This document shows positions 9,617 to 17,456 of a DNA stretch of 64,000 nt, piece by piece; within the stretch, counting starts at the first letter, position 1, and every line of letters starts with the position of its first letter. Under the pieces are notes generated by a model, which saw nothing but the letters and a program-made list of their open reading frames with translations, had not been told where the DNA came from and ran no database searches. This DNA comes from Flavobacterium pectinovorum (GTDB lineage: Bacteria; Bacteroidota; Bacteroidia; Flavobacteriales; Flavobacteriaceae). The position numbers and the translations under genes were made by a program. The stretch is from NCBI RefSeq assembly GCF_022802975.1, contig NZ_JAFEVZ010000006.1, positions 284,544 to 348,543 on the forward strand, given 5' to 3'.

Positions 9617-9853
9617 TTATTTTTTAGCTTCCTCGATATAAGAAATAGCTTGACCAACAGTAGCAATGTTTTCTGCTTGATCGTCTGGAATTTGAATATC
9701 AAATTCTTTTTCGAATTCCATAATAAGCTCAACAGTGTCTAATGAGTCAGCTCCTAAATCATTAGTGAAGCTTGCTTCTGTTACAACTTCGTTTTCGTCA
9801 ACACCTAATTTGTCTACGATAATCGCTTTTACTCTTGATGCAATGTCTGACAT
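9617..9853 (-). CDS. acpP: Acyl carrier protein
   Basis: This 78-residue acidic protein carries the 4'-phosphopantetheine attachment serine in [11 protein letters not shown] (Ser37). It shuttles acyl chains for FabF and other fatty acid enzymes. A good promoter lies 31-60 bp upstream. The 242 bp between acpP and fabF hold an imperfect inverted repeat (AATAATAACACCCGA against TTCGGGTGCAGTATTATT), which may act as a partial terminator so that acpP is made in excess. Confidence 0.97.
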   Translation of the reverse strand: MSDIASRVKAIIVDKLGVDENEVVTEASFTNDLGADSLDTVELIMEFEKEFDIQIPDDQAENIATVGQAISYIEEAKK

Positions 9854-9883
9854 AATCTTTAATTTTAGAATTTAATTTGTTGG

Positions 9884-9913
9884 CAAAAATAAAAAACTTT
9901 ATTTTAAAACAAC
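9884..9913 (-). promoter_or_regulatory. Bacteroidetes-type promoter of acpP
   Basis: On the minus strand GTTG (9913-9910) is followed after 18 bp by TATTTTTG (9891-9884), fitting TTTG / TAnnTTTG with one mismatch. Transcription should begin near 9878, about 25 bp before the start codon. Confidence 0.55.
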
Positions 9914-10028
9914 TATTTAGTTAATAAATGTGTTACTAATTTATAAAATTAATTTCAAGAAAGGCCTTCTAATACTATTTATTTTGATTTTTTATTCCGT
10001 TTTTTGCATTCTCAAAATAAATTTGATT

Positions 10029-10613
10029 ATGAAAAAAATTATCGTTTTTGCCTCAGGTTCAGGAAGTAACGCAGAAAACATTATTAAGTACTTTAAAAAA
10101 ACTGAAATAGCAAATGTTGTTTCTGTCTTTACAAATAATGCTAATGCAAAAGTCATTGAAAGGGCAAAAAATCATCAAATCCCTGTTGAAATCTTCTCAA
10201 AAAGCGAACTTTTAGAAAGAAATTTATTGCAAAAAATACAAGAAATCAATCCGGATTTGATTGTCTTGGCAGGTTTTCTACTCAAATTTCCCGAAAACAT
10301 AATTGAACAGTATCCGCACAAGATAATCAATATACATCCGGCGCTTTTACCCAACTATGGAGGTAAAGGAATGTACGGCATGCACATACACAGAGCCATT
10401 GTAAATAATAAGGAAAAAGAAACCGGTATCTCGATTCATTATGTAAACGAACATTATGATGAAGGCGCCATTATTTTTCAGGCAAACGTTGCTTTAACCG
10501 ATGAAGACACTCCTGAAACTGTTGCTGAAAAAATCCATGAATTAGAGCAAAAGCATTTTCCTGAAATTATTCAGACACTATTAGAAGATTCAACAAAAGG
10601 AAATTCCAATTAA
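10029..10613 (+). CDS. purN: Phosphoribosylglycinamide formyltransferase
   Basis: This 194-residue enzyme transfers the formyl group from 10-formyltetrahydrofolate to GAR in purine synthesis. The N-terminal loop FASGSGSNAENI binds the substrate; the catalytic Asn-His appear in INIHPALLP and the Asp in HYDEGAI. The frame is open upstream, but MKKIIVFASG is the normal start. The purine genes are scattered here: a long purF lies 5 kb downstream. Confidence 0.94.
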   Translation: MKKIIVFASGSGSNAENIIKYFKKTEIANVVSVFTNNANAKVIERAKNHQIPVEIFSKSELLERNLLQKIQEINPDLIVLAGFLLKFPENIIEQYPHKIINIHPALLPNYGGKGMYGMHIHRAIVNNKEKETGISIHYVNEHYDEGAIIFQANVALTDEDTPETVAEKIHELEQKHFPEIIQTLLEDSTKGNSN

Positions 10614-10620
10614 AAAACAA

Positions 10621-10753
10621 ACCATATAAGTAAATATAACAGCAGCTGTAAATCTTACTTTTTATTTAAGGAATATAAGATACTTAAAATAATTTCACTT
10701 TTACTTACAACAAATAACACAAAGTTTAAATGAACTTATATCACTTATATGGT
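10621..10753. repeat. MITE-like element with ACCATATAAGT terminal inverted repeats, copy 1
   Basis: The 133-bp segment between purN and rnhA begins with ACCATATAAGT and ends with ACTTATATGGT, perfect 11-bp terminal inverted repeats. Relatives at 40003-40112 and 40600-40727 share the ends and the adjoining TATAAGTTCATTTAA-like sequence. It has no coding capacity. Confidence 0.7.
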
Positions 10754-10767
10754 GAAAAAAAATTAAA

Positions 10768-11247
10768 ATGAGCCAACACGAAGTACATATATATACAGAC
10801 GGCGCTGCAAAAGGAAATCCCGGCAATGGCGGTTACGGAGTCGTGATGGAATTGGTAGGAACACCGCATAAAAAAGAATTTTACGAAGGTTTTCGCTTGA
10901 CAACCAATAACCGCATGGAACTTTTAGCAGTTATAGTTGGCCTGGAGAAACTAAAAAATCCAAACATGAAAGTTTTGGTTATTTCAGATTCTAAATACGT
11001 AGTCGATTCTGTCGAAAAAAAATGGATTTTAGGCTGGGAAAAAAAGAAATTTGCAGGCAGAAAAAATCCCGATTTATGGAAACGATTTTTAATTGTTTAC
11101 CGTAAACATCAGGTTAATTTTAAATGGATAAAAGGGCATAATAATCATCCGCAAAACGAACGCTGTGATCAACTCGCTGTTATGGCATCCATGCAGCCTA
11201 AACTTTCTGTTGATGAATATTATGAAACCATTGGTTCTAAAGAATAA
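10768..11247 (+). CDS. rnhA: Ribonuclease HI
   Basis: This 159-residue enzyme hydrolyses RNA in RNA-DNA hybrids. All catalytic positions are visible: Asp11 in IYTDGAAKGNPG, Glu51 in NNRMELL, Asp74 in VISDSKY, His124 in IKGHNNHPQN and Asp134 in ERCDQLA, at almost the same numbers as the E. coli enzyme. The gene begins 14 bp after the MITE-like element, so the repeat may have displaced or supplied its promoter. Confidence 0.96.
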   Translation: MSQHEVHIYTDGAAKGNPGNGGYGVVMELVGTPHKKEFYEGFRLTTNNRMELLAVIVGLEKLKNPNMKVLVISDSKYVVDSVEKKWILGWEKKKFAGRKNPDLWKRFLIVYRKHQVNFKWIKGHNNHPQNERCDQLAVMASMQPKLSVDEYYETIGSKE

Positions 11248-11250
11248 AAA

Positions 11251-11278
11251 AACGCATCAAAAATTAATTTGATGCGTT
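11251..11278. terminator. Bidirectional terminator between rnhA and the DUF6249 gene
   Basis: AACGCATCAAA pairs with TTTGATGCGTT between the convergent gene ends, 4 bp after the rnhA stop. The A-run on one side and T-rich stretch on the other suit both directions. Confidence 0.75.
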
Positions 11279-11298
11279 CTTCATTTCTAACTTAAAAT

Positions 11299-11649
11299 TC
11301 ATTCTTCTTTATCTAAATCTTTTGCTGTTTTAAATCCAACCAAAAGCCCAATTCCTGCCATTATAAAAATAATAGAAGGATAAACCGCACCATCATTAAG
11401 AGAGGTGTAAGTTGTAATAAGCAAGGCAAGAAAAATCCCAACACCGCTTCCTATTAATAGAAATGCCAAATTGACAACAAAAATTTTCCATGATGAACTT
11501 CCATTCGTTCTTCCTTTTAAAAATATGCTGGCATCAACACCCTTCTCTATAAGAGCCAAACGCTCTCTGTTTCTTGTTGAATAAATTAGATAGACAATCC
11601 CAAAGATCATCGCAAAAAGACTAAATGGTACTAATACTTCTGGTCCCAT
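11299..11649 (-). CDS. DUF6249-like small membrane protein, probable ECF sigma target
   Basis: This encodes 116 residues from the ATG at 11649 (MGPEVLVPFSLF). The first hydrophobic segment (about 5-24) is followed by a basic loop with RNRERLALIEKG, then two more membrane segments (about 55-76 and 85-104) and a KDLDKEE tail. The RERLALIEKG pattern is typical of the DUF6249 membrane family of unknown function. It is divergent from the ECF sigma gene and carries the same promoter motif, so it is probably part of that regulon. Confidence 0.72.
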   Translation of the reverse strand: MGPEVLVPFSLFAMIFGIVYLIYSTRNRERLALIEKGVDASIFLKGRTNGSSSWKIFVVNLAFLLIGSGVGIFLALLITTYTSLNDGAVYPSIIFIMAGIGLLVGFKTAKDLDKEE

Positions 11650-11686
11650 AATTTTTATGTTTTTATAATTGATTGATACCCTATAG

Positions 11687-11712
11687 GACGACACCTTTTA
11701 AATTGAGGTTAC
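11687..11712 (-). promoter_or_regulatory. Predicted ECF sigma promoter of the DUF6249 gene
   Basis: Read on the minus strand this is GTAACC, 14 bp, GTCGTC, followed by a 5' leader of roughly 30 bp to the ATG at 11649. The AAC / CGTC core is characteristic of ECF-dependent promoters, and the same pair with the same spacing precedes the sigma gene. Confidence 0.7.
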
Positions 11713-11908
11713 AACATTTGGTGAAAATTTTTAAATTCCAAATTCCAAACTCCAAAAGTCACTGATTATCAATTAATTTTGAATATAAAAACTTTGTAGC
11801 TCTAATTTTAGTTTCGACATTTTTGTCAGAGATGACAATATTGCGGTTAAGCTTTGTGAAAGTTTGAAAATCCAACAATTAGAATTTGGAATTTATTTTA
11901 AAACCCTT

Positions 11909-11934
11909 GTAACCTAAAAGAACAAACTGTCGTC
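11909..11934 (+). promoter_or_regulatory. Predicted autoregulatory ECF sigma promoter
   Basis: GTAACC (11909-11914) and GTCGTC (11929-11934) are separated by 14 bp, identical to the divergent promoter at 11687-11712. The ATG of the sigma gene follows 10 bp later, implying a very short leader. Confidence 0.7.
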
Positions 11935-11944
11935 TTAATATAAT

Positions 11945-12531
11945 ATGAGTACAATTCCAGATCAACATTATATTGATAAAATTCTGCAGGGCGAAACCAG
12001 TTCTTTTGCCGTGCTGGTTGATCGTTACAAAGACATGATTTTTACTCTTGCCCTTAAAATGGTTAAAAACAGAGAAGAAGCTGAAGAGGTTGCTCAGGAC
12101 ACTTTTATTAAAATATTACTTGTTTAAGTAAATTTAAAGGCGATTCTAAATTTTCTACCTGGATTTACAAAATAGCTTACAACACTTGCTTAGACCGTTT
12201 GAAGAAAAACAAAAAAGAAGACAATACTATTTCGATAGATGAATTTTCCAGCCATCTGATTAAAACAATGGACAATGCTTTGAGTGCTTTAGAAGACAAA
12301 GAACGAAAACAAGCCATTCAAAATTGCTTAAATTTGTTACCGGGTGAAGAAAATTTCCTGCTGACTTTATTCTATTTTGAAGATCAGAATTTGGAAGAAA
12401 TTGGCAAAATCATGAATATTAATGCTAATAATGTCAAAGTAAAATTATTTAGAAGCCGACAAAAATTAGCCGCAATTTTGAAAAAACAATTAGAACCGGA
12501 AACAATTGATTATTATGAAAGAAGAAGATAA
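11945..12531 (+). pseudogene. ECF-type RNA polymerase sigma factor, frameshifted
   Basis: The first frame (11945-12127) encodes the start of sigma region 2, ending EEAEEVAQDTFIKI before a premature stop. Region 2 then continues in another frame from about 12118 (CLSKFKGDSKFSTWIYKIAYN), followed by region 4 with the helix-turn-helix LEEIGKIMNINANNVKVKLFRSR up to 12531. One missing base near 12115-12118 explains the break: adding a T would give IKIFTCLSKFKGDS. Both halves keep intact family sequence and the operon partner is intact, so this is either a very recent mutation or a sequence error. Without the break it would be a normal 195-residue ECF sigma factor. Confidence 0.85.
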
Positions 12532-12910
12532 AAACATAGAAAATCTTATTGAGAAAATGATGGCCGAAAACACTTTACAATCGCCATCTGCCGACTTTAC
12601 TTCGAACTTAATGTCGCAAATTTTTGTTGTCGAAAAAGTAAAAATAAAACCTTACAAACCATTGATTTCTATTTCAACATGGATATTTATTGGAATTCTT
12701 TTAGCTCTTTTGGTTATTTATAATGTCTTTTTTGCAGGAGCAGAAAATAATCCGGAAATAGGGAAATCTTATTCTGATAAAATTTCCGGAATTGTTTCCG
12801 GAATTCATATTTCTAAAACTACATTGTATGCTATTTTAATCGTTCCTTTTATGGTTTTGATTCAGATTGGAGTTTTGAAAAATTATTTTGATAAGAAGTA
12901 TCAGCTGTAA
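12515..12910 (+). CDS. Probable membrane anti-sigma factor or sigma-associated protein
   Basis: This encodes 131 residues from the ATG at 12515, overlapping the sigma gene end by 17 bp, a sign of translational coupling. The N-terminal 45 residues are cytoplasmic and helical (NIENLIEKMMAENTLQSPS), followed by membrane segments at about 50-70 and 100-122. An overlapping two-membrane-segment gene downstream of an ECF sigma factor is the usual context of an anti-sigma factor, but there is no zinc-binding HxxxCxxC motif, so the role is inferred from position. Confidence 0.6.
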   Translation: MKEEDKNIENLIEKMMAENTLQSPSADFTSNLMSQIFVVEKVKIKPYKPLISISTWIFIGILLALLVIYNVFFAGAENNPEIGKSYSDKISGIVSGIHISKTTLYAILIVPFMVLIQIGVLKNYFDKKYQL

Positions 12911-12927
12911 ATTAATTCATCAAAGAA

Positions 12928-13812
12928 ATGAAAACAAAAAAAATACACACCTATTCACTCTTAATATCGTTGTTTTTTATCACTAGTTATGCATCAGCAC
13001 TTCCGCCAAACTTTACTACTAAGGAAATAAAATTTGTTAGTGAAGGAGTTTCACTCGCCGGAACTGTTTTTACACCCAACAAAGTACAGGCAGCCGTCGT
13101 GATTGTTCATGGATCTGGACAAGAAAAAAGAATGTTAAACTTTGCTAAAACTCTAGCCAACAATGGAATTGCAGTTTTAACATACGATAAACGTGGAGTC
13201 GGAGCATCGGCTGGTGTATATGCGGGCCCTGAAGTTGGAACTAACAATGTTGATTTCTCAAATTTGAATCTTTTGTCTTTAGATGCGAGTGCTGCTGTAA
13301 ATACTTTATTTAAATCTTTATCCAATAATAAAATACCAATTGGCTTAATAGGCGGTAGTCAAGCTGGGTGGATCATTCCATTGGCTGCAGAAAAAAATAA
13401 GAAAGTTCAATTTATGACCATATTTAGCGGCGCTCTTATAACGGTTAAAGAACAATTGAGATTTCAATTTTATACAAATGGGAATAAAAATTTCTGGGAT
13501 ACGCACTCAGAAGAAGATGCCAGAAAACATGTATTCAATGACCCGGACAAATATGAGTTTATTGATACAAATCCTAATGATGTTCTTTCTAAATTATCAA
13601 TTCCGGGAATCTGGATTTTTGGAGGTAAAGACATTCAGGTTCCTATAAAGCTATCCATCGAATATCTTAGCAAATTGAAATCTAAAGGAAAAAATTATGA
13701 ATATAAATTATTTCCAAACTTGGGTCACAATACAGCATTTTCAGACGATGAAGAACCTATGAAAGATGCAATCGATTGGATTAAAAATGTAGGGGAATTA
13801 AAGAAAAACTAG
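12928..13812 (+). CDS. Secreted alpha/beta hydrolase
   Basis: This encodes 294 residues with a signal peptide ending near SYASA. The fold signatures are VIVHGSGQEKR (oxyanion region), YDKRGVGAS, the nucleophile elbow GGSQAG (Ser144), FGGKDIQVP (acid) and LGHNTAF (His). The substrate is unknown; the architecture resembles dienelactone hydrolase/acyl esterase-type exported enzymes. It begins 17 bp after the anti-sigma-like gene and is probably third in the ECF operon. Confidence 0.8.
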   Translation: MKTKKIHTYSLLISLFFITSYASALPPNFTTKEIKFVSEGVSLAGTVFTPNKVQAAVVIVHGSGQEKRMLNFAKTLANNGIAVLTYDKRGVGASAGVYAGPEVGTNNVDFSNLNLLSLDASAAVNTLFKSLSNNKIPIGLIGGSQAGWIIPLAAEKNKKVQFMTIFSGALITVKEQLRFQFYTNGNKNFWDTHSEEDARKHVFNDPDKYEFIDTNPNDVLSKLSIPGIWIFGGKDIQVPIKLSIEYLSKLKSKGKNYEYKLFPNLGHNTAFSDDEEPMKDAIDWIKNVGELKKN

Positions 13813-14087
13813 AGACACTATCACATCTTTACTGCAACACATTTAAACATCTTGATTTAAAGAAAAGTTGACTTTGTATTTGGCAATTTTAAAGGAAAAA
13901 GAAAATCTTCTTCTTTTAAAAAACTTAAATAAAATCTTAAAGCTTTTTCCCAAAATAAATATTGCAATTTAATTCTAAAAATTATATTTTGAGCACTGAA
14001 CAAAACCTCAGACAATCACCTCGTTTACAATAGTTTTAACCCCGAAATCGATATCATTTTTTTATGAAAATTTTGAGAACCTAAACC
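13813..14087. other. Intergenic stretch, no gene recognised
   Basis: This lies between the hydrolase and the promoter of the PfkB kinase gene. It is A+T-rich with no open frame of note. No clear terminator hairpin follows the hydrolase. Confidence 0.5.
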
Positions 14088-14119
14088 GTTGCAATATTGT
14101 AACTTATGAAGTATCTTTG
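14088..14119 (+). promoter_or_regulatory. Bacteroidetes-type promoter of the PfkB kinase gene
   Basis: GTTG at 14088-14091 and TATCTTTG at 14112-14119 are separated by 20 bp. The start codon follows 24 bp after the -7 box. Confidence 0.65.
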
Positions 14120-14142
14120 CACCTTAATTCGAAATTCATAAA

Positions 14143-15066
14143 ATGAATAAATTATTGATTGTTGGAACGGTTGCTTTCGACGCGATTGAAACTCCTTTCG
14201 GAAAAACAGATAAAATATTAGGTGGTGCAGCAACATACATTGGTTTATCAGCATCCTTTTTTAACTTGCAATCGGCCATTGTTTCTGTAGTTGGCGACGA
14301 TTTTCCTCAAGAACATTTAGACCTTTTAACTTCAAAAAATATTGATATCTCGGGTATCGAAATTGTAAAAGGCGGAAAAACCTTTTTCTGGAGCGGTTTA
14401 TACCACAACGATCTGAATTCAAGAGACACCTTGGTAACGGAGTTAAATGTTTTAGCTGACTTTCAGCCAAAAGTTCCTCAAAACTTTAAAGACTCAGATA
14501 TCGTGATGTTAGGAAACCTGCATCCATTAGTACAAAGCAGTGTTTTAGATCAATTAGAGAAAAAACCAAAATTAGTAGTTTTAGACACTATGAATTTTTG
14601 GATGGACTGTGCTCTTCCTGAATTATTAGATGTAATTAAACGTGTTGACGTTATTACAATCAATGACGAAGAAGCAAGACAACTTTCGGGTGAATATTCA
14701 TTAGTAAAAGCAGCAGCTAAAATCCAGGAATTGGGACCAAAATATGTGGTAATCAAAAAAGGAGAACACGGCGCACTTTTATTCCACAACAGAGAAGTAT
14801 TCTTTGCACCAGCATTGCCATTAGAAGATGTTTTTGATCCGACCGGAGCTGGAGACACTTTTGCAGGCGGATTTTCAGGATTCATTGCACAAAGCGAAAA
14901 CATTTCGTTTAACAATATGAAAAACGCCATTATTTACGGTTCAAATTTAGCTTCGTTCTGCGTAGAGAAATTTGGAACTGAGAGGATGGAAACCTTAAGC
15001 AAAGCCGAAGTAGCGATTCGATTACAGCAATTTAAGTCGTTAACTCAGTTTGACATAGAAATATAA
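14143..15066 (+). CDS. PfkB-family sugar or nucleoside kinase
   Basis: This 307-residue cytoplasmic kinase has the ribokinase-fold signatures: an early Gly-Gly motif (KILGGAATYIGLSAS) and the C-terminal anion hole with catalytic Asp, DPTGAGDTFAGGFSGF. It should phosphorylate a hydroxymethyl group of a sugar or nucleoside with ATP. The substrate cannot be read from the sequence. It precedes the purF-like gene by 81 bp, with a terminator between them, so linkage to purine or ribose metabolism is only suggestive. Confidence 0.85.
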   Translation: MNKLLIVGTVAFDAIETPFGKTDKILGGAATYIGLSASFFNLQSAIVSVVGDDFPQEHLDLLTSKNIDISGIEIVKGGKTFFWSGLYHNDLNSRDTLVTELNVLADFQPKVPQNFKDSDIVMLGNLHPLVQSSVLDQLEKKPKLVVLDTMNFWMDCALPELLDVIKRVDVITINDEEARQLSGEYSLVKAAAKIQELGPKYVVIKKGEHGALLFHNREVFFAPALPLEDVFDPTGAGDTFAGGFSGFIAQSENISFNNMKNAIIYGSNLASFCVEKFGTERMETLSKAEVAIRLQQFKSLTQFDIEI

Positions 15067-15074
15067 TGCTCACG

Positions 15075-15100
15075 AGCCTCGGTAAAACGGGGCTTTTTTA
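15075..15100 (+). terminator. Rho-independent terminator after the PfkB gene
   Basis: AGCCTCG pairs with CGGGGCT around a short loop and is followed by TTTTTT, 9 bp after the stop codon. Confidence 0.8.
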
Positions 15101-15147
15101 TTACGTTAATACGCACACAACTTACAACAACACAAACACACAAAAAA

Positions 15148-17046
15148 ATGAGCGACGCTTTAAAACACGAATGTGGTATAGCCTTAGTTAGACTTCTTAA
15201 ACCGCTTGAATATTACAAGGAAAAATACGGAACTGCTTTTTACGGGATACAAAAAATGTATCTAATGATGGAAAAGCAACATAACCGTGGACAGGACGGT
15301 GCCGGTTTTGCAAGCATTAAATTAGACGTAGAACCCGGAGAACGATATATCAGCAGAGTTCGTTCTAATCATTCTCAGCCAATCCAGGATGTTTTCAAAC
15401 AAATCAATGAACGTATCAGTGAGGAACTAAAAGCAAATCCGGAACTGAATGACAATATAAAAGAATTAAAAGCAAACATACCTTATATAGGAGAATTGTT
15501 TTTAGGACACGTTCGTTACGGAACTTTCGGAAAAAACAGTATCGAAAGCGTTCACCCTTTTTTACGCCAGAGTAACTGGATGCACCGTAATCTGATTTTG
15601 GCAGGAAACTTTAATATGACCAATGTTAAAGAGCTTTTCCAAAATTTAGTAGAACTTGGACAACATCCAAAAGAGATGGCCGATACCGTTACAGTAATGG
15701 AAAAAATTGGTCACTTTTTGGACAAAGAAGTAATGCAATTATATCAGGACTGTAAAGCAGAAGGTTATTCAAAAAGAGAAGCCTCTCCGGTAATTGCAGA
15801 ACGTCTGGATCTTGCAAAAATACTAACACGCTCGGCAAAAAATTTAGATGGCGGGTATGCAATGGCCGGTTTATTAGGTCATGGAGACGCATTTGTTTTT
15901 AGAGACCCGGCAGGTATTCGTCCGGCGTATTTCTATCAGGATGACGAAGTTGTTGTTGTAGCTTCAGAAAGACCTGTTATTCAAACCGTATTTAATGTTC
16001 CTTTTGAAAGTGTTCAGGAGATTGAACCGGGAAATGCCTTAATTATAAAGAAAAACGGAAAAGTTACCATGAATCAAATTCTGGAACCAACCGTTAAAAA
16101 AGCCTGTTCTTTTGAAAGAATTTATTTCTCAAGAGGAAGTGATGCTGAAATTTATCAGGAACGTAAAAATTTAGGAAAATTAATTTTACCTGCTGTTCTT
16201 CAATCAATTGACAGCGATACAGATAACACAGTTTTCTCCTATATCCCAAACACAGCTGAAACTTCATTTTATGGTTTGGTTGAAGCTGCTCAGGATTTCT
16301 TAAATCAGAGAAAGAACAATTATATTTTAGAAAACAGAAATACACTTACAGCTGAAACTTTACAAGAGTTACTGGCAGTAAAAATCCGTACGGAGAAAGT
16401 TGCCATTAAAGATGCTAAACTTAGAACCTTTATTACAGAAGACAGCAGCCGTGACGATTTAGTGGCTCACGTTTACGATGTTACTTACGGAGTGATAAAA
16501 CCAACTGATAATTTGGTTATTATTGATGACAGTATTGTTCGCGGTACTACATTAAAAATGAGCATCATAAAAATGATGGATCGTTTAAAACCAAAACGTA
16601 TCGTAATTGTTTCTTCTGCTCCACAAATTCGTTATCCGGATTGCTACGGAATTGATATGGCAAAACTGGAAGGTCTTGTTGCTTTTAGAGCTGCTTTAGA
16701 TTTATTAAAGGAAAGAAATTTATATCATATCGTTGACGAAGTGTATGCAAAATGCAAAGCTCAGGAAAATTATGCCGACACTGATGTTGTAAATTATGTA
16801 ACCGCAATTTACGATCAATTTACCCCGGAAGAAATTTCAGACAGAATTGCTGAGATGTTAAGCTCTCCTGAAATCAATGCCGAAGTAAAAATTATCTTCC
16901 AAAAAGTAGAAGACTTACATATTGCCTGTCCGAAAAATCTTGGCGATTGGTATTTTACCGGAGACTACCCAACACCCGGTGGAAATCGTGTTGTAAACAG
17001 AGCATTTATCAACTTTTATGAAGGAAAAAACGCAAGAGCATACTAA
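15148..17046 (+). CDS. purF: Amidophosphoribosyltransferase, long Bacteroidetes form
   Basis: This 632-residue protein starts with a short propeptide and a class II glutaminase nucleophile (HECGIAL, Cys9). The glutaminase domain contains EKQHNRGQDGAGFA and GHVRYGTFG. The phosphoribosyltransferase domain holds the PRPP loop VIIDDSIVRGTTL. It would make 5-phosphoribosylamine, the first purine step. It is over 100 residues longer than E. coli PurF, with an insertion and a C-terminal extension as in related Bacteroidetes proteins. The genome may also carry a shorter PurF, so which is the main enzyme is unclear. Confidence 0.85.
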   Translation: MSDALKHECGIALVRLLKPLEYYKEKYGTAFYGIQKMYLMMEKQHNRGQDGAGFASIKLDVEPGERYISRVRSNHSQPIQDVFKQINERISEELKANPELNDNIKELKANIPYIGELFLGHVRYGTFGKNSIESVHPFLRQSNWMHRNLILAGNFNMTNVKELFQNLVELGQHPKEMADTVTVMEKIGHFLDKEVMQLYQDCKAEGYSKREASPVIAERLDLAKILTRSAKNLDGGYAMAGLLGHGDAFVFRDPAGIRPAYFYQDDEVVVVASERPVIQTVFNVPFESVQEIEPGNALIIKKNGKVTMNQILEPTVKKACSFERIYFSRGSDAEIYQERKNLGKLILPAVLQSIDSDTDNTVFSYIPNTAETSFYGLVEAAQDFLNQRKNNYILENRNTLTAETLQELLAVKIRTEKVAIKDAKLRTFITEDSSRDDLVAHVYDVTYGVIKPTDNLVIIDDSIVRGTTLKMSIIKMMDRLKPKRIVIVSSAPQIRYPDCYGIDMAKLEGLVAFRAALDLLKERNLYHIVDEVYAKCKAQENYADTDVVNYVTAIYDQFTPEEISDRIAEMLSSPEINAEVKIIFQKVEDLHIACPKNLGDWYFTGDYPTPGGNRVVNRAFINFYEGKNARAY

Positions 17047-17100
17047 ATGAAAAGTTAAAAAATGCATTTCATCGGATTTTTATGCATTTCATCCTATATT

Positions 17101-17132
17101 TTTGGGAAAAATGCAATGCTAGTATATCTTTG
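17101..17132 (+). promoter_or_regulatory. Consensus promoter of small RNA copy 1
   Basis: TTTG (17101-17104), 20 bp, TATCTTTG (17125-17132): a near-perfect Bacteroidetes promoter with no protein gene directly behind it. Confidence 0.75.
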
Positions 17133-17136
17133 AGGA

Positions 17137-17207
17137 ACCATAACATTAGTAGGTTAAGTTTATGGTAGATTTGGGGCAAAAAAGGTGGAAGAAATTTCAC
17201 CTTTTTT
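17137..17207 (+). ncRNA. Predicted small RNA, copy 1 of a tandem pair
   Basis: The predicted transcript of about 71 nt starts 5 bp after the -7 box. A 5' hairpin is formed by ACCATAA (17137-17143) and TTATGGT (17160-17166), enclosing a loop with AGTAGGTTAAGT. An unpaired GATTTGGGGC follows. A terminator comes next, GGTGGAA / GAAA tetraloop / TTTCACC and a T-run (17184-17207). The same parts occur in the same order in copy 2. A short frame (MVDLGQKR...) spans the terminator, but conservation is better explained by RNA structure. Confidence 0.75.
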
Positions 17208-17275
17208 ATTGGAATAAAGTTAAATTTTTAAAAATCAATCAGTTAATCGGATATTATTGCTGTTAATCCAAAATA

Positions 17276-17307
17276 TTTGATATACATAACATAGTGCCAT
17301 ACATTTG
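17276..17307 (+). promoter_or_regulatory. Consensus promoter of small RNA copy 2
   Basis: TTTG (17276-17279), 20 bp, TACATTTG (17300-17307), the same spacing as for copy 1 although the intervening sequence differs. Confidence 0.75.
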
Positions 17308-17310
17308 ATA

Positions 17311-17382
17311 TACCATAAATTAAGTAGGTTAAGTATATGGTAAATTTGGGGCAAAAAAGGCGGAAGAAATTCCGCCTTTTTT
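17311..17382 (+). ncRNA. Predicted small RNA, copy 2 of a tandem pair
   Basis: This has the same architecture as copy 1: hairpin TACCATA (17311-17317) with TATGGTA (17336-17342), the loop motif AAGTAGGTTAAGT, the unpaired ATTTGGGGC, then the terminator GGCGGAA / GAAA / TTCCGCC and a T-run. Relative to copy 1 the terminator stem changes T-A to C-G and G-T to G-C, and the closing pair of the 5' stem is shifted, all keeping pairing. This covariation argues for selection on RNA structure. Confidence 0.75.
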
Positions 17383-17456
17383 ATTGAAATAAATGGACTG
17401 AAAATATTTTTTATTACTAAATTTCTTTATTATTGTCTAAATTTTAAACTCAACCT

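Noticed and set aside
11945..12199. Programmed -1 frameshifting in the ECF sigma gene
   Set aside because: No X-XXY-YYZ slippery heptamer or downstream stem was found at the junction; a lost base in a short T-run is simpler.
12506..12910. Zinc-dependent anti-sigma factor
   Set aside because: The HxxxCxxC zinc motif is absent; only the position and membrane topology suggest an anti-sigma role.
17163..17270. Small protein MVDLGQKRWKKF... in the first small RNA unit
   Set aside because: The second copy ends after 16 codons and the conserved part coincides with the hairpin and terminator, so RNA structure explains the similarity.
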